From Pseudarthrobacter equi (lineage in GTDB: Bacteria > Actinomycetota > Actinomycetes > Actinomycetales > Micrococcaceae): a stretch of DNA of 64,000 bases. How positions within the stretch are numbered: the stretch's first letter is position 1; every line of letters starts with the position of its first letter. The position numbers and the translations under genes were made by a program. The stretch is from NCBI RefSeq assembly GCF_900105535.1, contig NZ_LT629779.1, forward strand, positions 3,720,001 through 3,784,000, given 5' to 3'. Below the pieces are notes generated by a model. It made no database searches. It was not told the origin of the DNA and saw nothing but the letters and a program-made list of their open reading frames with translations. Below are positions 49,894 through 58,386 of this stretch, piece by piece.

Positions 49894-50108
49894 GGTCCGC
49901 CCTTTGCTGTTCTTGCTGGTGCCGGTCCTCCCATCCTTGCACCTCCGGCGCCCCAAAGAACAAAGGTGCGCGCCGCCGTCGTGCGTTCCTTCCCAGTTAG
50001 TTTCCATCCCACCGTGCGGCGCGCCGCGGACGACGGCGTGTCCCCCGCTTTGGCGCCCGGAGCAGCTAAGTAACGGGGCGGGAAGGCCCGCGCCGGGCGG
50101 CCCCACCC

Positions 50109-50154
50109 TTGACACCGGACCCCCTTATGGGATTACCTAATGAACATTCGGTAA
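50109..50154 (+). promoter_or_regulatory. paaI-paaK promoter with PaaR-type operator
   Basis: TTGACA (50109-50114) is a good -35 element. The palindrome TTACCTAATG-AA-CATTCGGTAA (50133-50154) covers the expected -10 region, so a bound repressor would block the promoter. A very similar palindrome stands before paaZ (57046-57067), which points to one TetR-type regulator, most simply the one at 52104. Confidence 0.7.
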
Positions 50155-50176
50155 ATAAAGCTGGAGGCAATGACGC

Positions 50177-50647
50177 ATGGCTGAAGCAACACTCTCCGGG
50201 GCCACCCACCCCATCCTGGAAAACGACTATGCCTCCGAGTGGATGGGCATCGAGGTCCTGGCACTCAGCGACGGCCACGCCACCATCCGGATGACCCTCC
50301 GGCAGGAAATGCTCAACGGCTTCGGCATGGCACACGGCGGAATGATCTTCGCCTTCGGCGACACCGCCTTCGCCCTCGCGTGCAACCCGATCAGCCCCGC
50401 ACCAGGCGAGGAAAACACCATCACCGTTGCCTCCGGCGTCGACATCAATTTCCTCAAGCCGGCGTTCCGTGGCCAGGTCCTCACCGCCGTGGCAGACCGC
50501 CGGTCCAGCGCCGGCCGCAGCGGCCTCTACGACATCCAGATCTTCGCCACCGACGCCCACACCCCCGGCGCGGAGCCCGGCACCAGCACCCCGGGCGAGC
50601 TCATCGCCGAGTTCCGCGGACGCAGCCGCACCATCCCCAAGAAGTAG
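50177..50647 (+). CDS. paaI: Hydroxyphenylacetyl-CoA thioesterase PaaI
   Basis: 156 residues of the hotdog fold. The PaaI signature GFGMAHGGMIFAFGDTAFALACN includes the HGG turn and the catalytic aspartate (FGDTAFA). INFLKPAFRGQ follows. PaaI rescues CoA by hydrolysing dead-end ring-hydroxylated phenylacetyl-CoA. It is the first gene behind the PaaR-type operator and lies 7 bases before paaK. The C-terminus has a short Pro/Gly-rich insertion (TDAHTPGAEPG). Confidence 0.92.
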   Translation: MAEATLSGATHPILENDYASEWMGIEVLALSDGHATIRMTLRQEMLNGFGMAHGGMIFAFGDTAFALACNPISPAPGEENTITVASGVDINFLKPAFRGQVLTAVADRRSSAGRSGLYDIQIFATDAHTPGAEPGTSTPGELIAEFRGRSRTIPKK

Positions 50648-50654
50648 GAAAACC

Positions 50655-52028
50655 ATGACCCTGCATGCCCCCGAAACCCCTGCCGCCGCGTCCGTGGACA
50701 CCGCAGCCACCGGCACCGACGCCGTCCTGGACCGCGAGGAGACCATCTCCCGCGACGAGCTCGAAGCGCTCCAGCTCAGCCGCCTCCAGCACACCGTCTC
50801 CTACGCCTACGAGCGCGTGCCGCTGTACAAGCGCAAGTTCGACGAAGCCGGCATCCACCCGAACGATCTCCGCGAACTGGCCGACCTCGGCAACTTCCCC
50901 TTCACCACCAAGGACGACCTGCGCGCCGAATACCCGTTCGGCATGTTCGCCGTGCCGCAGAACGAAGTAGCCCGCATCCACGCCAGCTCGGGCACCACCG
51001 GCCGGCCCACCGTCGTCGGGTACACCAAGCAGGACCTGGCCGACTGGGCAAAGCTCGTGGCCCGCAGCTTCCGCGCCGCCGGCATCCGCCCGGGCATGAA
51101 GGTCCACAACGCCTACGGCTACGGCCTGTTCACCGGCGGCCTGGGCGCGCACGCCGGCGCCGAGGCCCTGGGCTGCACCGTGATCCCGATGTCCGGCGGC
51201 CAGACCGAACGGCAGATCCAGCTGATCCAGGACTTCAAGCCGGACGCCATCCTGGCCACGCCCACATACCTGCTCACCATCGCCGACGCCATGGCACATA
51301 TGGGCATCGACCCCGCCTCCACGTCGCTGAAGTTCGCCGTCCTGGGCGCCGAGCCGTGGACGCAGGAGATGCGGCACGAGCTCGAGGTCATGATGAACAT
51401 CAAGGCCTGCGACATCTACGGCCTGTCCGAGGTGATGGGCCCGGGCGTTGCCGGCGAGGCCGTGGAAACGCAGGACGGCAGCCACATCTGGGAGGACCAC
51501 TTCCGCCCCGAAATCATCGATCCCTTCAACCCCCTGGCGGGCAAGGAAAACGTCCTGCGCGACGGCGAACACGGCGAACTCGTCTTCACCTCGCTCACCA
51601 AGGAAGCCCTGCCGATCATCCGCTACCGCACCAAGGACCTCACCCGGCTCCTGCCCGGCACCGCCCGCCCGGCCCACCGCCGCATGGGACGCATCACCGG
51701 GCGCAGCGACGACATGATCATCCTGCGCGGCGTGAACCTCTTCCCGTCCCAGATTGAGGAAATTGCCCTCCGCATCCCCGAGCTCAGCCCGCACTTCCAG
51801 CTCGAGCTCACCCGCCCGGAAGGGCAGCGGATGGACCAGCTGACCGTCCGAATCGAACGGCGGGACGCCGTCACCATTGAGCAGAGCACGACGGCGGCAC
51901 GCGCCTTGAAGGAGCAGATCAAGATCCACGTGGGTTCTTCGTGCACGGTGGACGTGGTGGATCCCGGATCGCTTGAGCGCTCCAACGGCAAGCTCCGCCG
52001 CATCTACGACATGCGGCCTAAGGGATAG
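50655..52028 (+). CDS. paaK: Phenylacetate-CoA ligase
   Basis: 457 residues of the adenylate-forming type. The ATP loop SSGTTGRPTVVGYT, FAVLGAEPWTQEMR, YGLSEVMGPGVAGE and the late RTKDLTRLLPG, GRSDDMIILRGVNLFP are PaaK signatures. It converts phenylacetate and ATP to phenylacetyl-CoA and starts the aerobic hybrid pathway. ATG 50655 follows GGAAAACC. The paaABCDE oxygenase genes that should act next are not in the window. Confidence 0.95.
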   Translation: MTLHAPETPAAASVDTAATGTDAVLDREETISRDELEALQLSRLQHTVSYAYERVPLYKRKFDEAGIHPNDLRELADLGNFPFTTKDDLRAEYPFGMFAVPQNEVARIHASSGTTGRPTVVGYTKQDLADWAKLVARSFRAAGIRPGMKVHNAYGYGLFTGGLGAHAGAEALGCTVIPMSGGQTERQIQLIQDFKPDAILATPTYLLTIADAMAHMGIDPASTSLKFAVLGAEPWTQEMRHELEVMMNIKACDIYGLSEVMGPGVAGEAVETQDGSHIWEDHFRPEIIDPFNPLAGKENVLRDGEHGELVFTSLTKEALPIIRYRTKDLTRLLPGTARPAHRRMGRITGRSDDMIILRGVNLFPSQIEEIALRIPELSPHFQLELTRPEGQRMDQLTVRIERRDAVTIEQSTTAARALKEQIKIHVGSSCTVDVVDPGSLERSNGKLRRIYDMRPKG

Positions 52029-52103
52029 ACGGAGGCAGTAGGCCCGGACCTGCGCCTTCCCGCCTGTCCGGGCCGACCGACCGTTCATGAGAAACTAGCC
52101 ACT

Positions 52104-52748
52104 ATGCCCAGCCAGACCACCAGCACCAACGGCGCAGCCGCCAACGGATCAGCCAAGCGCGGCCGCCCCGGCTACGACCAGCAATCGGTGCTGCGCATCG
52201 CCGTCGACGTCTTCAACCGCCATGGCTACGACGCGACGTCCATGGGGATCCTCGCGGACAACCTGGGCATCTCCAAGTCGGCCATCTACCACCACGTGCC
52301 GTCCAAGGGCGATCTGCTGAAGCTCGCCCTGGACCACGCGCTGGGCGGGCTGGAGTCCATCCTGGAACAGCCCGAGGCCACCGCAGGTGCCGCCGATGCC
52401 CGGCTGGAGTTCGTGCTGCGGCGCACCGTGGCGGTCCTCGTGGAGCGCCTGCCGTTCGTCACCCTGCTGCTGCGGCTGCGGGGCAACACCGAGATCGAGC
52501 GGGACGCGCTGGAACGCCGCCGCACGTTCGACCACAAGGTGGCTGCACTCATTTCCGCCGCCCGGGATGAGGGGTCACTGCGCCAGGACATCGACCCGCG
52601 CACGGTTACCCGCCTCCTGTTTGGCATGATCAACTCCATCGTGGAGTGGTACAAGCCCGGCGGTTCCCTGAGCCCCGGGAAGCTCGCGGACGATGTCATC
52701 ACCATGGCCTTCGACGGCCTACACGGGCAAGCGACCCCCACAGCCTGA
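52104..52748 (+). CDS. paaR: TetR-family regulator, PaaR-like
   Basis: 214 residues. The helix-turn-helix is FNRHGYDATSMGILADNLGI, then SKSAIYHHVPSKGDLL; the ligand domain resembles PaaR/FadR types, with AFDGLHG near the end. It follows paaK by 75 bases. Two palindromes in this region (50133 and 57046) have the 22-bp size expected for a TetR dimer, so it probably represses the paa genes until phenylacetyl-CoA binds. CCGACCGACCGTTCATGAG before its own start resembles half a site. Confidence 0.85.
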   Translation: MPSQTTSTNGAAANGSAKRGRPGYDQQSVLRIAVDVFNRHGYDATSMGILADNLGISKSAIYHHVPSKGDLLKLALDHALGGLESILEQPEATAGAADARLEFVLRRTVAVLVERLPFVTLLLRLRGNTEIERDALERRRTFDHKVAALISAARDEGSLRQDIDPRTVTRLLFGMINSIVEWYKPGGSLSPGKLADDVITMAFDGLHGQATPTA

Positions 52749-52798
52749 CCTTCCCTGGCCTTCACTGCCACCGGGCACTCCGCAAGTAATAAGGGTGC

Positions 52799-52828
52799 TT
52801 GGTATTTTCCCTGCTTCGAGGCTACGGT
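52799..52828 (+). promoter_or_regulatory. Possible promoter for the acidic protein gene
   Basis: TTGGTA (52799-52804) and TACGGT (52823-52828) are 18 bases apart. The start codon of the next gene follows 35 bases later. Confidence 0.5.
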
Positions 52829-52863
52829 GGTAGAAAGCCACTGATTACAGGGAGGTAGGGAAG

Positions 52864-53169
52864 ATGAGCACCCACAAAGATGAGCCCGACGCAGGATTCA
52901 TCGTTCCGGATCCGTCCAAGATCCGGGAGGACATCCCCGGGGACGCAGCCGACGAAGCAAACGTCATCCGCTTCAGCGAGGAGCAGGCCCTGATCGAGGA
53001 GCAGTCGCACGGCATCCGGCCGGACACCTACAGCGTCCCCGCCGGCGGTCCCACCATGGATGAGGCCCGCGGCAACATGGACCTCTCCGATCAGAGCGAG
53101 TCCGGCAAGGGCACCGGCCGCGAGGATGACAGCAGCGATGACGGGCTGCACGGCGGCGCGGAGTCCTGA
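52864..53169 (+). CDS. Small acidic protein, unknown function
   Basis: 101 residues, strongly acidic and polar, with no hydrophobic core (PDPSKIREDIPGDAADEANV, then SDQSESGKGTGREDDSSDD). It is probably disordered. AGGGAGGTAGGGAAG gives a strong ribosome-binding site, and a textbook terminator follows, so it is a well-bounded transcription unit. I recognise no family. It lies inside the paa region but has no visible tie to it. Confidence 0.68.
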   Translation: MSTHKDEPDAGFIVPDPSKIREDIPGDAADEANVIRFSEEQALIEEQSHGIRPDTYSVPAGGPTMDEARGNMDLSDQSESGKGTGREDDSSDDGLHGGAES

Positions 53170-53221
53170 CTCCCCCGCACTAAAACCTGGGCGGCATACC
53201 CGCCCGGGCGCGCAGTAACCT

Positions 53222-53268
53222 ACTGGCCCGGCGATGGGCAGCCCTGCCCATCGCCGGGCCAGTTTTTG
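53222..53268 (+). terminator. Textbook intrinsic terminator
   Basis: A perfect 19-bp stem from ACTGGCCCGGCGATGGGCA to its complement, with a GCCC tetraloop, followed by TTTTT. It lies 52 bases after the acidic protein gene. Confidence 0.9.
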
Positions 53269-53379
53269 CGCCGTAAACTCGGTTACACCAACCACATAAA
53301 TGGCCTTCGCATCTCCGCGGGCCAATAAATCCATACGTTATAGTTATCCGTGTTCGCATCACATCTTCAGGGGGAAATC

Positions 53380-54141
53380 ATGATCAGGAACCGCACTTCT
53401 TCGCGCCCATTGACCGCCTTGGGCGTTGCCGCCGTCCTGGGGCTGGGACTGTCCGCTTGTGCTACTGAGGCGCCTGCGGCCTCCGAAACCCGGCCGTCAA
53501 CCGAAGCGGCCACTTCAGCTTCCGCGTCACCCAGCAGCCCCGCCAGCGCGTCAGCCAGCGCTTCTGCTGCCGCCCCCGCCGGTGCCTCCGCCGGTGCCTC
53601 CGGAACCGCGAAGGACCTTACAGCTCCCGGGACAAAGCTCGGCCTGGGCGAAAAGGCAGTCACCCACACCAACACGGGCAAGGATAAGGCTGACGCCAAG
53701 TACACGGAAGCCACCTACACCACCAGCGTCACCAAGATCACCGCTGGTGCCGAGGCCGATCTCGCCGCTCTGAAGGACGCCGCGAAGTTCGCCGGGCAGA
53801 CGCCGTACTACGTCTTCACCGAACACACCTTGGACAGCCTGAGCAAGCCCTCCGCCGGCATCAGCGAACCCCGCCTGAACGCCCAGCTGAAGGATGGGAC
53901 GGATGCCCAGAAGCTGATCATCATCGGCTCCCTGGACCAGTGCCCCACCAAGCGGTTTGAGACCACCGGCTCGAGTGACAACCTGAGCTACAAGGTGGGC
54001 AGCACCATGACATCGTGCCAGGTCTTCCTCGCACCCGCCGGCGACGAGATCGTCTCCGCGGACTACGCCGATTCCGGCTTCAGCTACGCAAGCTCCAGCG
54101 ACAACCCGTACCGCAAGAACCCGATCGTCTGGTCCAAGTAG
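53380..54141 (+). CDS. Lipoprotein of unknown function
   Basis: 253 residues from an ATG preceded by AGGGGGAAAT. The signal peptide ends in lipobox LSAC. A long Ala/Ser/Pro-rich linker (about 35-85) tethers a C-terminal domain with LGLGEKAVTHTNTGKDKADA and two late cysteines (LDQCPTK, TSCQVFLAP). The start of that domain resembles DUF4352-like secreted folds, but this is only a suggestion. It lies outside the membrane. Possibly monocistronic, with a terminator hairpin after it. Confidence 0.72.
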   Translation: MIRNRTSSRPLTALGVAAVLGLGLSACATEAPAASETRPSTEAATSASASPSSPASASASASAAAPAGASAGASGTAKDLTAPGTKLGLGEKAVTHTNTGKDKADAKYTEATYTTSVTKITAGAEADLAALKDAAKFAGQTPYYVFTEHTLDSLSKPSAGISEPRLNAQLKDGTDAQKLIIIGSLDQCPTKRFETTGSSDNLSYKVGSTMTSCQVFLAPAGDEIVSADYADSGFSYASSSDNPYRKNPIVWSK

Positions 54142-54182
54142 GGACCGGCCCGGCCCGCCAGCGGGCCGGGCGACCAACCGAC

Positions 54183-54217
54183 GCAGGGGCGCCCAGATCC
54201 GACCGGAGCGCCCCTGC
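54183..54217. terminator. Hairpin between convergent genes
   Basis: GCAGGGGCGC pairs with GCGCCCCTGC (10 bp) around a 15-base loop. A second, very tight inverted repeat, GCCCGGCCCGC/GCGGGCCGGGC (54148-54171), precedes it. Both lie between the lipoprotein and VOC-family genes. Confidence 0.6.
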
Positions 54218-54232
54218 TGCTGTTAATGCTTC

Positions 54233-54640
54233 CTAGACCTGGTAGTCCGGCTGGCCGTTCAGCCGCTCGTGGACGCAGAGGATGTTGTGCTCGGTGTCCA
54301 TGAACCACGCGCACTTTTCCGAGTCGGTGGTGCAGATGTGGCTTTCGGTCCGAAGGTTGGGCAGGTTGTAATCCTGGAACCGTACGCCCATGGCTTCCAT
54401 GTCCCGGACGGTCCGTTCGATGTCCGTCACTTCGAAGCTCAAGGCCGTGTGCTCGGAGTGTTTGCCGTCCGATACGGGCATCAGCTGCAGCATCGGGCCG
54501 CCGTCGGTGCCGAGTAATTCGCTTCCATCGTCTGTCATTCCGCGGTGCGGGAGTCCGAGTTTCCCGGTGTAGAAACTGCGGGCGCGGGCTGCGTCATCGA
54601 CCGGCAGGATGGTTGTGGCTGTGCTCATTTTGAGGGTCAT
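54233..54640 (-). CDS. VOC-family (glyoxalase-like) protein
   Basis: 135 residues with two beta-alpha-beta-beta-beta units: ILPVDDAARARSFYTGKLGL, LQLMPVSDGKHSEHTALSFE, then VRDMEAMGVRFQDYNLP and WFMDTEHNILCVHE. The metal-site positions (H and E in HTALSFE and CVHE) are partly conserved. It could be a dioxygenase, glyoxalase or resistance protein; not decidable. The ATG is preceded by AGGAGGTGG. It is a single gene. Confidence 0.83.
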   Translation of the reverse strand: MTLKMSTATTILPVDDAARARSFYTGKLGLPHRGMTDDGSELLGTDGGPMLQLMPVSDGKHSEHTALSFEVTDIERTVRDMEAMGVRFQDYNLPNLRTESHICTTDSEKCAWFMDTEHNILCVHERLNGQPDYQV

Positions 54641-54744
54641 GTGGCCACCTCCTACGAGGCAGAATCTTACGCCGGGGAGCCGCGAAACACCCTCCCCCTT
54701 TTGCCCCGCAACCCCCGCAAGCCCCGCCCACCTTGACCACCCAA

Positions 54745-54869
54745 ACGCCCGCTCACTAGTGGCGCTTAAGAACCGAACGCCAGCTCACCTGGGTGAGCTG
54801 GCGTTCGGCGGTAAGACACCACGAGTGAGCGCGCGTCGCAGGGGAAGCGACCACAAGTGAGCGCGCGTC
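54745..54869. repeat. Mirror array of ~32-bp units, locus 3
   Basis: ACGCC[C/A]GCTCAC at 54745 and 54777 (32 bp apart), then GTGAGC[T/G][G/C]G at 54793, 54825 and 54857 (32 bp apart each). The centre AACGCCAGCTCACC-TGG-GTGAGCTGGCGTT is a near-perfect palindrome. CACCACGAGTGAGCG and CCACAAGTGAGCG also occur in locus 2. It lies between the VOC gene and the paaZ stop. Confidence 0.8.
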
Positions 54870-54880
54870 GGGGAGGGGGG

Positions 54881-56989
54881 CTACTTTTCGACGAGGGTGA
54901 GGACGTCGTAAGTGGCCACGATCTCGTCGTTCTGGTTGGTGAGGACGGCGTCCCAGGCCACCTCGCCGTATTCGTCCGTTTCACGCGGCGTGATCTTCTT
55001 CGCGGTGAGGGTCACCCGGATGGAGTCGCCGGCGGCAACAGGGGTGATGAAGCGCAGGTTCTCCAGCCCGTAGTTGGCCAGGACGGGGCCCGGTGCCGGC
55101 TCTACGAACAGCCCGGCGCCCCAGGCCAGCAGGAGGTAGCCGTGCGCCACGATGCCCGGGAAGAACGGGTTGGCCTCGGCGGCCTCCTGGTTGGTGTGGG
55201 CGTAGAAGGTGTCCCCGGTGGTGTTGGCGAAGGCCGTGATGTCCTCCAGGGTGACCTGCCGCAGGTCCGAGCGGACGGCATCGCCGATGCGCAGGGTCTG
55301 CAGGTGCTTGCGGAACGGGTGCGTCCCCTCAGTGTCCACCGTGAAGTTGCGGTCCGCCCCTGTGTGCCAAACGCCGGTGACGGCGGTGAGCATGTTGGGC
55401 GAGCCCTGGATGGCGGTGCGCTGCATGTGGTGCAGGACCGAGCGGATGCCGCCGAGCTCCTCGCCGCCGCCGGCGCGGCCGGGGCCGCCGTGCACCAGGT
55501 GCGGGACGGGTGAGCCGTGTCCGGTTGAGGTGCGGGCGTCTTCGCGGTTCAGCATGAGGACGCGGCCGTGGTGCGCGGCAATGCCGGTGACCAGTTCACG
55601 CGCCACGTCGGGATCGTTGGTGCAGACGGAGGCCACCAGCGAGCCGCCGCCGCGGGCGGCAAGCCGGACGGCGTCGGCGAGGTCCGTGTAGCCCACCACG
55701 GAGGAGACCGGGCCGAAAGCTTCCAGCGAGTGCAGCGCCTCGGCTTCGGGATTGTCCCAGTTGAGGACCACGGGGGCCATGAAGGCGCCGGCGTCCACCA
55801 CGCCGGTGGTTCCGTCGGCCGAGGTGACCGACGGCGAATCGAGGGTTCCGTACGCAAGCTCACCGCCGGCGTCGAGCATGGACTGCACGGCCACCCGGAC
55901 GTCCTCAAGCTGTTCCACGGACGCCAGCGCACCCATGGTGACGCCCTCGGCGCGCGGATCGCCCACCACCACGCGTTCCTGAATGCGCTTGCCGATGGCG
56001 GCGGAAACCGCGGACACCAGCTCCTGCGGCACGATGGCGCGGCGGATGGCGGTGCACTTCTGGCCCGCCTTGACGGTCATCTCGGTGACCACGGACTTGA
56101 CGAAGGCTTCGAATTCCGGGGTGCCCTCCACCGCGTCGGGGCCGAGGATGGCGGCGTTGAGGGAGTCGGTTTCGGAGGTGAACCGGACGCCGCCCTCCAC
56201 CACGTTCGGGTGCGCCTTCAGGGACTTGGCGGTGGCGGCGGACCCGGTGAAGGACACCAGGTCCCGGTAGTCCAGCACGTCCAGCAGTCCGCGGACCGAT
56301 CCGGAGACCAGCTGCAGCGACCCCTTGGGCAGGATGTTGGACTCCACGATGGCCTTCACCACCGCAGCGGCAACGTAGCCGGTGGGGGTGGCGGGCTTGA
56401 CGATGGTGGGTACGCCGGCGATAAACGCTGGGGCGAACTTTTCCAGCATGCCCCACACCGGGAAGTTGAAGGCGTTGATCTGCACTGCGACGCCGGGGAT
56501 GCGGGTGTAGATGTGTTCGCCGGCGAAGGAACCGTCCTTTGACAGCACCTCCATGGGGCCGTCCACCACCACCTGCGAGTTGGGCAGTTCGCGCCGGCCC
56601 TTGGAGCCGAAGGTGAAGAGCACGCCGATGCCGCCGTCGATGTCCACCATGGAATCGATCTTGGTGGCGCCGGTCTGGTAGGAGAAGCCGTAGAAGTGTT
56701 CGCGGCGGGCGTTCAGGTACTGCGCCAGCTCCTTGAGCTTGAGGGCACGCTGGTGGAAGGTCAGCTTGCCCAACTCGGCCTGGCCGGTGGTCCGGCCGAA
56801 TTCCACGGCGGCCGCGAGGTCCAGCCCCTCGGTGCTCACCTTGGCCAGGAGCTCGCCCGTGCTGGCGTCGCGGACCGGGGTGGCAGCGGCGGAGCCGGTT
56901 TCGGGCGTCCACCAGGAGTCCATAATGAAGCTGGGCACTGTCTCCACGGTATCGAGCGTGGCGTGGGGCGCTGTGGCAGTGGTGGTCAT
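54881..56989 (-). CDS. paaZ: Bifunctional oxepin-CoA hydrolase / aldehyde dehydrogenase PaaZ
   Basis: 702 residues. The N-terminal aldehyde dehydrogenase domain (about 1-530) has the catalytic cysteine C312 in KAGQKCTAIRR and the cofactor region VSFTGSAATAKSL. The C-terminal MaoC-like hydratase domain (about 550-700) shows TGDTFYAHTNQEAAEANPFF and GIVAHGYLLL. PaaZ opens the oxepin-CoA ring by hydrolysis and oxidises the resulting aldehyde. ATG 56989 has GGAAGG about 12 bases upstream. It is transcribed divergently from the small thioesterase gene over a PaaR-type site. Confidence 0.95.
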   Translation of the reverse strand: MTTTATAPHATLDTVETVPSFIMDSWWTPETGSAAATPVRDASTGELLAKVSTEGLDLAAAVEFGRTTGQAELGKLTFHQRALKLKELAQYLNARREHFYGFSYQTGATKIDSMVDIDGGIGVLFTFGSKGRRELPNSQVVVDGPMEVLSKDGSFAGEHIYTRIPGVAVQINAFNFPVWGMLEKFAPAFIAGVPTIVKPATPTGYVAAAVVKAIVESNILPKGSLQLVSGSVRGLLDVLDYRDLVSFTGSAATAKSLKAHPNVVEGGVRFTSETDSLNAAILGPDAVEGTPEFEAFVKSVVTEMTVKAGQKCTAIRRAIVPQELVSAVSAAIGKRIQERVVVGDPRAEGVTMGALASVEQLEDVRVAVQSMLDAGGELAYGTLDSPSVTSADGTTGVVDAGAFMAPVVLNWDNPEAEALHSLEAFGPVSSVVGYTDLADAVRLAARGGGSLVASVCTNDPDVARELVTGIAAHHGRVLMLNREDARTSTGHGSPVPHLVHGGPGRAGGGEELGGIRSVLHHMQRTAIQGSPNMLTAVTGVWHTGADRNFTVDTEGTHPFRKHLQTLRIGDAVRSDLRQVTLEDITAFANTTGDTFYAHTNQEAAEANPFFPGIVAHGYLLLAWGAGLFVEPAPGPVLANYGLENLRFITPVAAGDSIRVTLTAKKITPRETDEYGEVAWDAVLTNQNDEIVATYDVLTLVEK

Positions 56990-57045
56990 CGTTGACGGGT
57001 CCTTCCAAAAAGGGGCAGACAAACGGCTGGTTAATACTGCAATGA

Positions 57046-57067
57046 TTACTGACCGTCCGTTCGGTAA
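57046..57067. promoter_or_regulatory. PaaR-type operator between paaZ and the thioesterase gene
   Basis: TTACTGACCG-TC-CGTTCGGTAA is a 22-bp imperfect palindrome, with the same right half (TTCGGTAA) and spacing as the site at 50133-50154. It is placed 56 bases from the paaZ start and 47 from the divergent gene's start, so it could govern both. Confidence 0.7.
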
Positions 57068-57113
57068 TATAAGTACCATACAGGAATGTCCCCGCAGCGC
57101 ACTAGGAGAGCAC

Positions 57114-57545
57114 ATGAGCGACGCCGCCCCGCACCACTCCCCCACAGAGTACGAACTGTGGAAGATCACCCTCGGTGAACTCGACGAGAAGATGGGCGTG
57201 AAGATCCTGGAGGAGTCCGTTGAGCGGGTGGTCGCCACCATGCCTGTGGAGGGAAACCGGCAGTCCTTCGGCCTGCTGCATGGCGGTGCTTCGCTGGCAG
57301 TGGGTGAGGCGGTGGGCTCCTGGGCGGCGGTTATCCACGCGAGCACCCTGGGCAAGACGGCGGTGGGCATCGATGTCTCCGCAACTCACCACCGCTCCGC
57401 CCGGGAAGGCCAGATCACCATCACGGCCACGCCCATCCACCTGGGCGGTACGCTGACCACCCACGAAGTGCTTATCACCAACGAGGCCGGCCAGCGGCTC
57501 TGCACCCTCCGCATCACCAACCTGCTGCGGAAGCACAAACACTAG
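57114..57545 (+). CDS. Hotdog-fold thioesterase, PaaI/MenI-like
   Basis: 143 residues. Motif QSFGLLHGGASLAVGEAVGSWAA includes the HGG turn and the catalytic glutamate (GEAVGS), and GIDVSATHHRSAREGQI follows. Glutamate rather than aspartate at the active site places it near DHNA-CoA hydrolases and the EntH-like group. Under the PaaR-type operator it may be a further CoA-rescue enzyme for the phenylacetate pathway. The ATG is 3 bases after AGGAGAG. Confidence 0.85.
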   Translation: MSDAAPHHSPTEYELWKITLGELDEKMGVKILEESVERVVATMPVEGNRQSFGLLHGGASLAVGEAVGSWAAVIHASTLGKTAVGIDVSATHHRSAREGQITITATPIHLGGTLTTHEVLITNEAGQRLCTLRITNLLRKHKH

Positions 57546-57652
57546 GCACCAAAAAATGTTTCCCGGGCCTGCATCCAAAGACCCCTTTCCCGCGGTATTA
57601 AGCGCGTAAGCACAAACAGCCCGGCCACCGGGCATCCTTCAAGGAGTTTGAT

Positions 57653-58360
57653 ATGCGCAAAATCAGCTACGCCGCCGGAGCACTTTCACTCGCCGCTTCG
57701 TTGGCCTTCGCCGCCCCCGCCCAGGCCGGCGGATGGCACCATGATGACGACCCCGCGCGGCTGTCCGTACTTCATGGCGTTCCCGGCCTGACCGTGGATG
57801 TGTGGGTCAACGGCGCCCTCACGCTGGACGACTTCAAGCCCGGCACCCTGGCAGGACCGCTGGAACTGGCGGCCGGCGACTACCAGATCGCCATCACGGC
57901 CGCCGACGCCACCAGCGCCGACAACCCGGTCATCGGACCCGTGGACGTGGAGCTCGAACAAGGCGGAAACTACACCGCCGTGGCCCACCTCGATGCCGAT
58001 GGCGCCCCCACCGCTACGCTCTTCACCAACGACACCAAGGCTCCCCGCAACGACAGCAAAGGCAAGCTGACGGTCCGGCACGTAGCGGCAGCTCCCGCCG
58101 TCGACGTCCTGGCCGGTGGGAAAGCGGTCATCGAAGGGCTGAGCAACCCGGACGAGGCCACGCTGAAGCTGAAGGCCGGCACCTACTCGGCGTCGGTGGC
58201 TGCAGCCGGCACCACCGATCCCGTGATCGGCCCGGCGGACGTCACCGTTGAGGGCGGGAAGAACACCATCGTTTACGCGTGGGGAAGTCTGGCTGACGGC
58301 ACCCTGGGCGTGGCAGTGCAGGTGGTTGACGGCACGAACAGGTGGCACGGCCACCACTGA
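57653..58360 (+). CDS. Secreted DUF4397 protein
   Basis: 235 residues with a signal peptide (basic start, hydrophobic core, cleavage after APAQA). Two DUF4397 repeats follow, each of ~90 residues: LSVLHGVPGLTVDVWVNGAL with LAAGDYQIAI, and LTVRHVAAAPAVDVLAGGKA with LKAGTYSASV. A His-rich N-terminal (GGWHHDDD) and C-terminal (WHGHH) end is notable. It should be an extracellular or wall-associated protein; function unknown. Strong AAGGAG ribosome-binding site. Confidence 0.85.
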   Translation: MRKISYAAGALSLAASLAFAAPAQAGGWHHDDDPARLSVLHGVPGLTVDVWVNGALTLDDFKPGTLAGPLELAAGDYQIAITAADATSADNPVIGPVDVELEQGGNYTAVAHLDADGAPTATLFTNDTKAPRNDSKGKLTVRHVAAAPAVDVLAGGKAVIEGLSNPDEATLKLKAGTYSASVAAAGTTDPVIGPADVTVEGGKNTIVYAWGSLADGTLGVAVQVVDGTNRWHGHH

Positions 58361-58386
58361 CCCCCAGCCAAACCCGCTTTCTACGC

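Noticed and set aside
49894-50115. N-terminal extension of pta
   Set aside because: The extension has no family similarity; the P-loop domain starts at the ATG at 49893 with a good ribosome-binding site.
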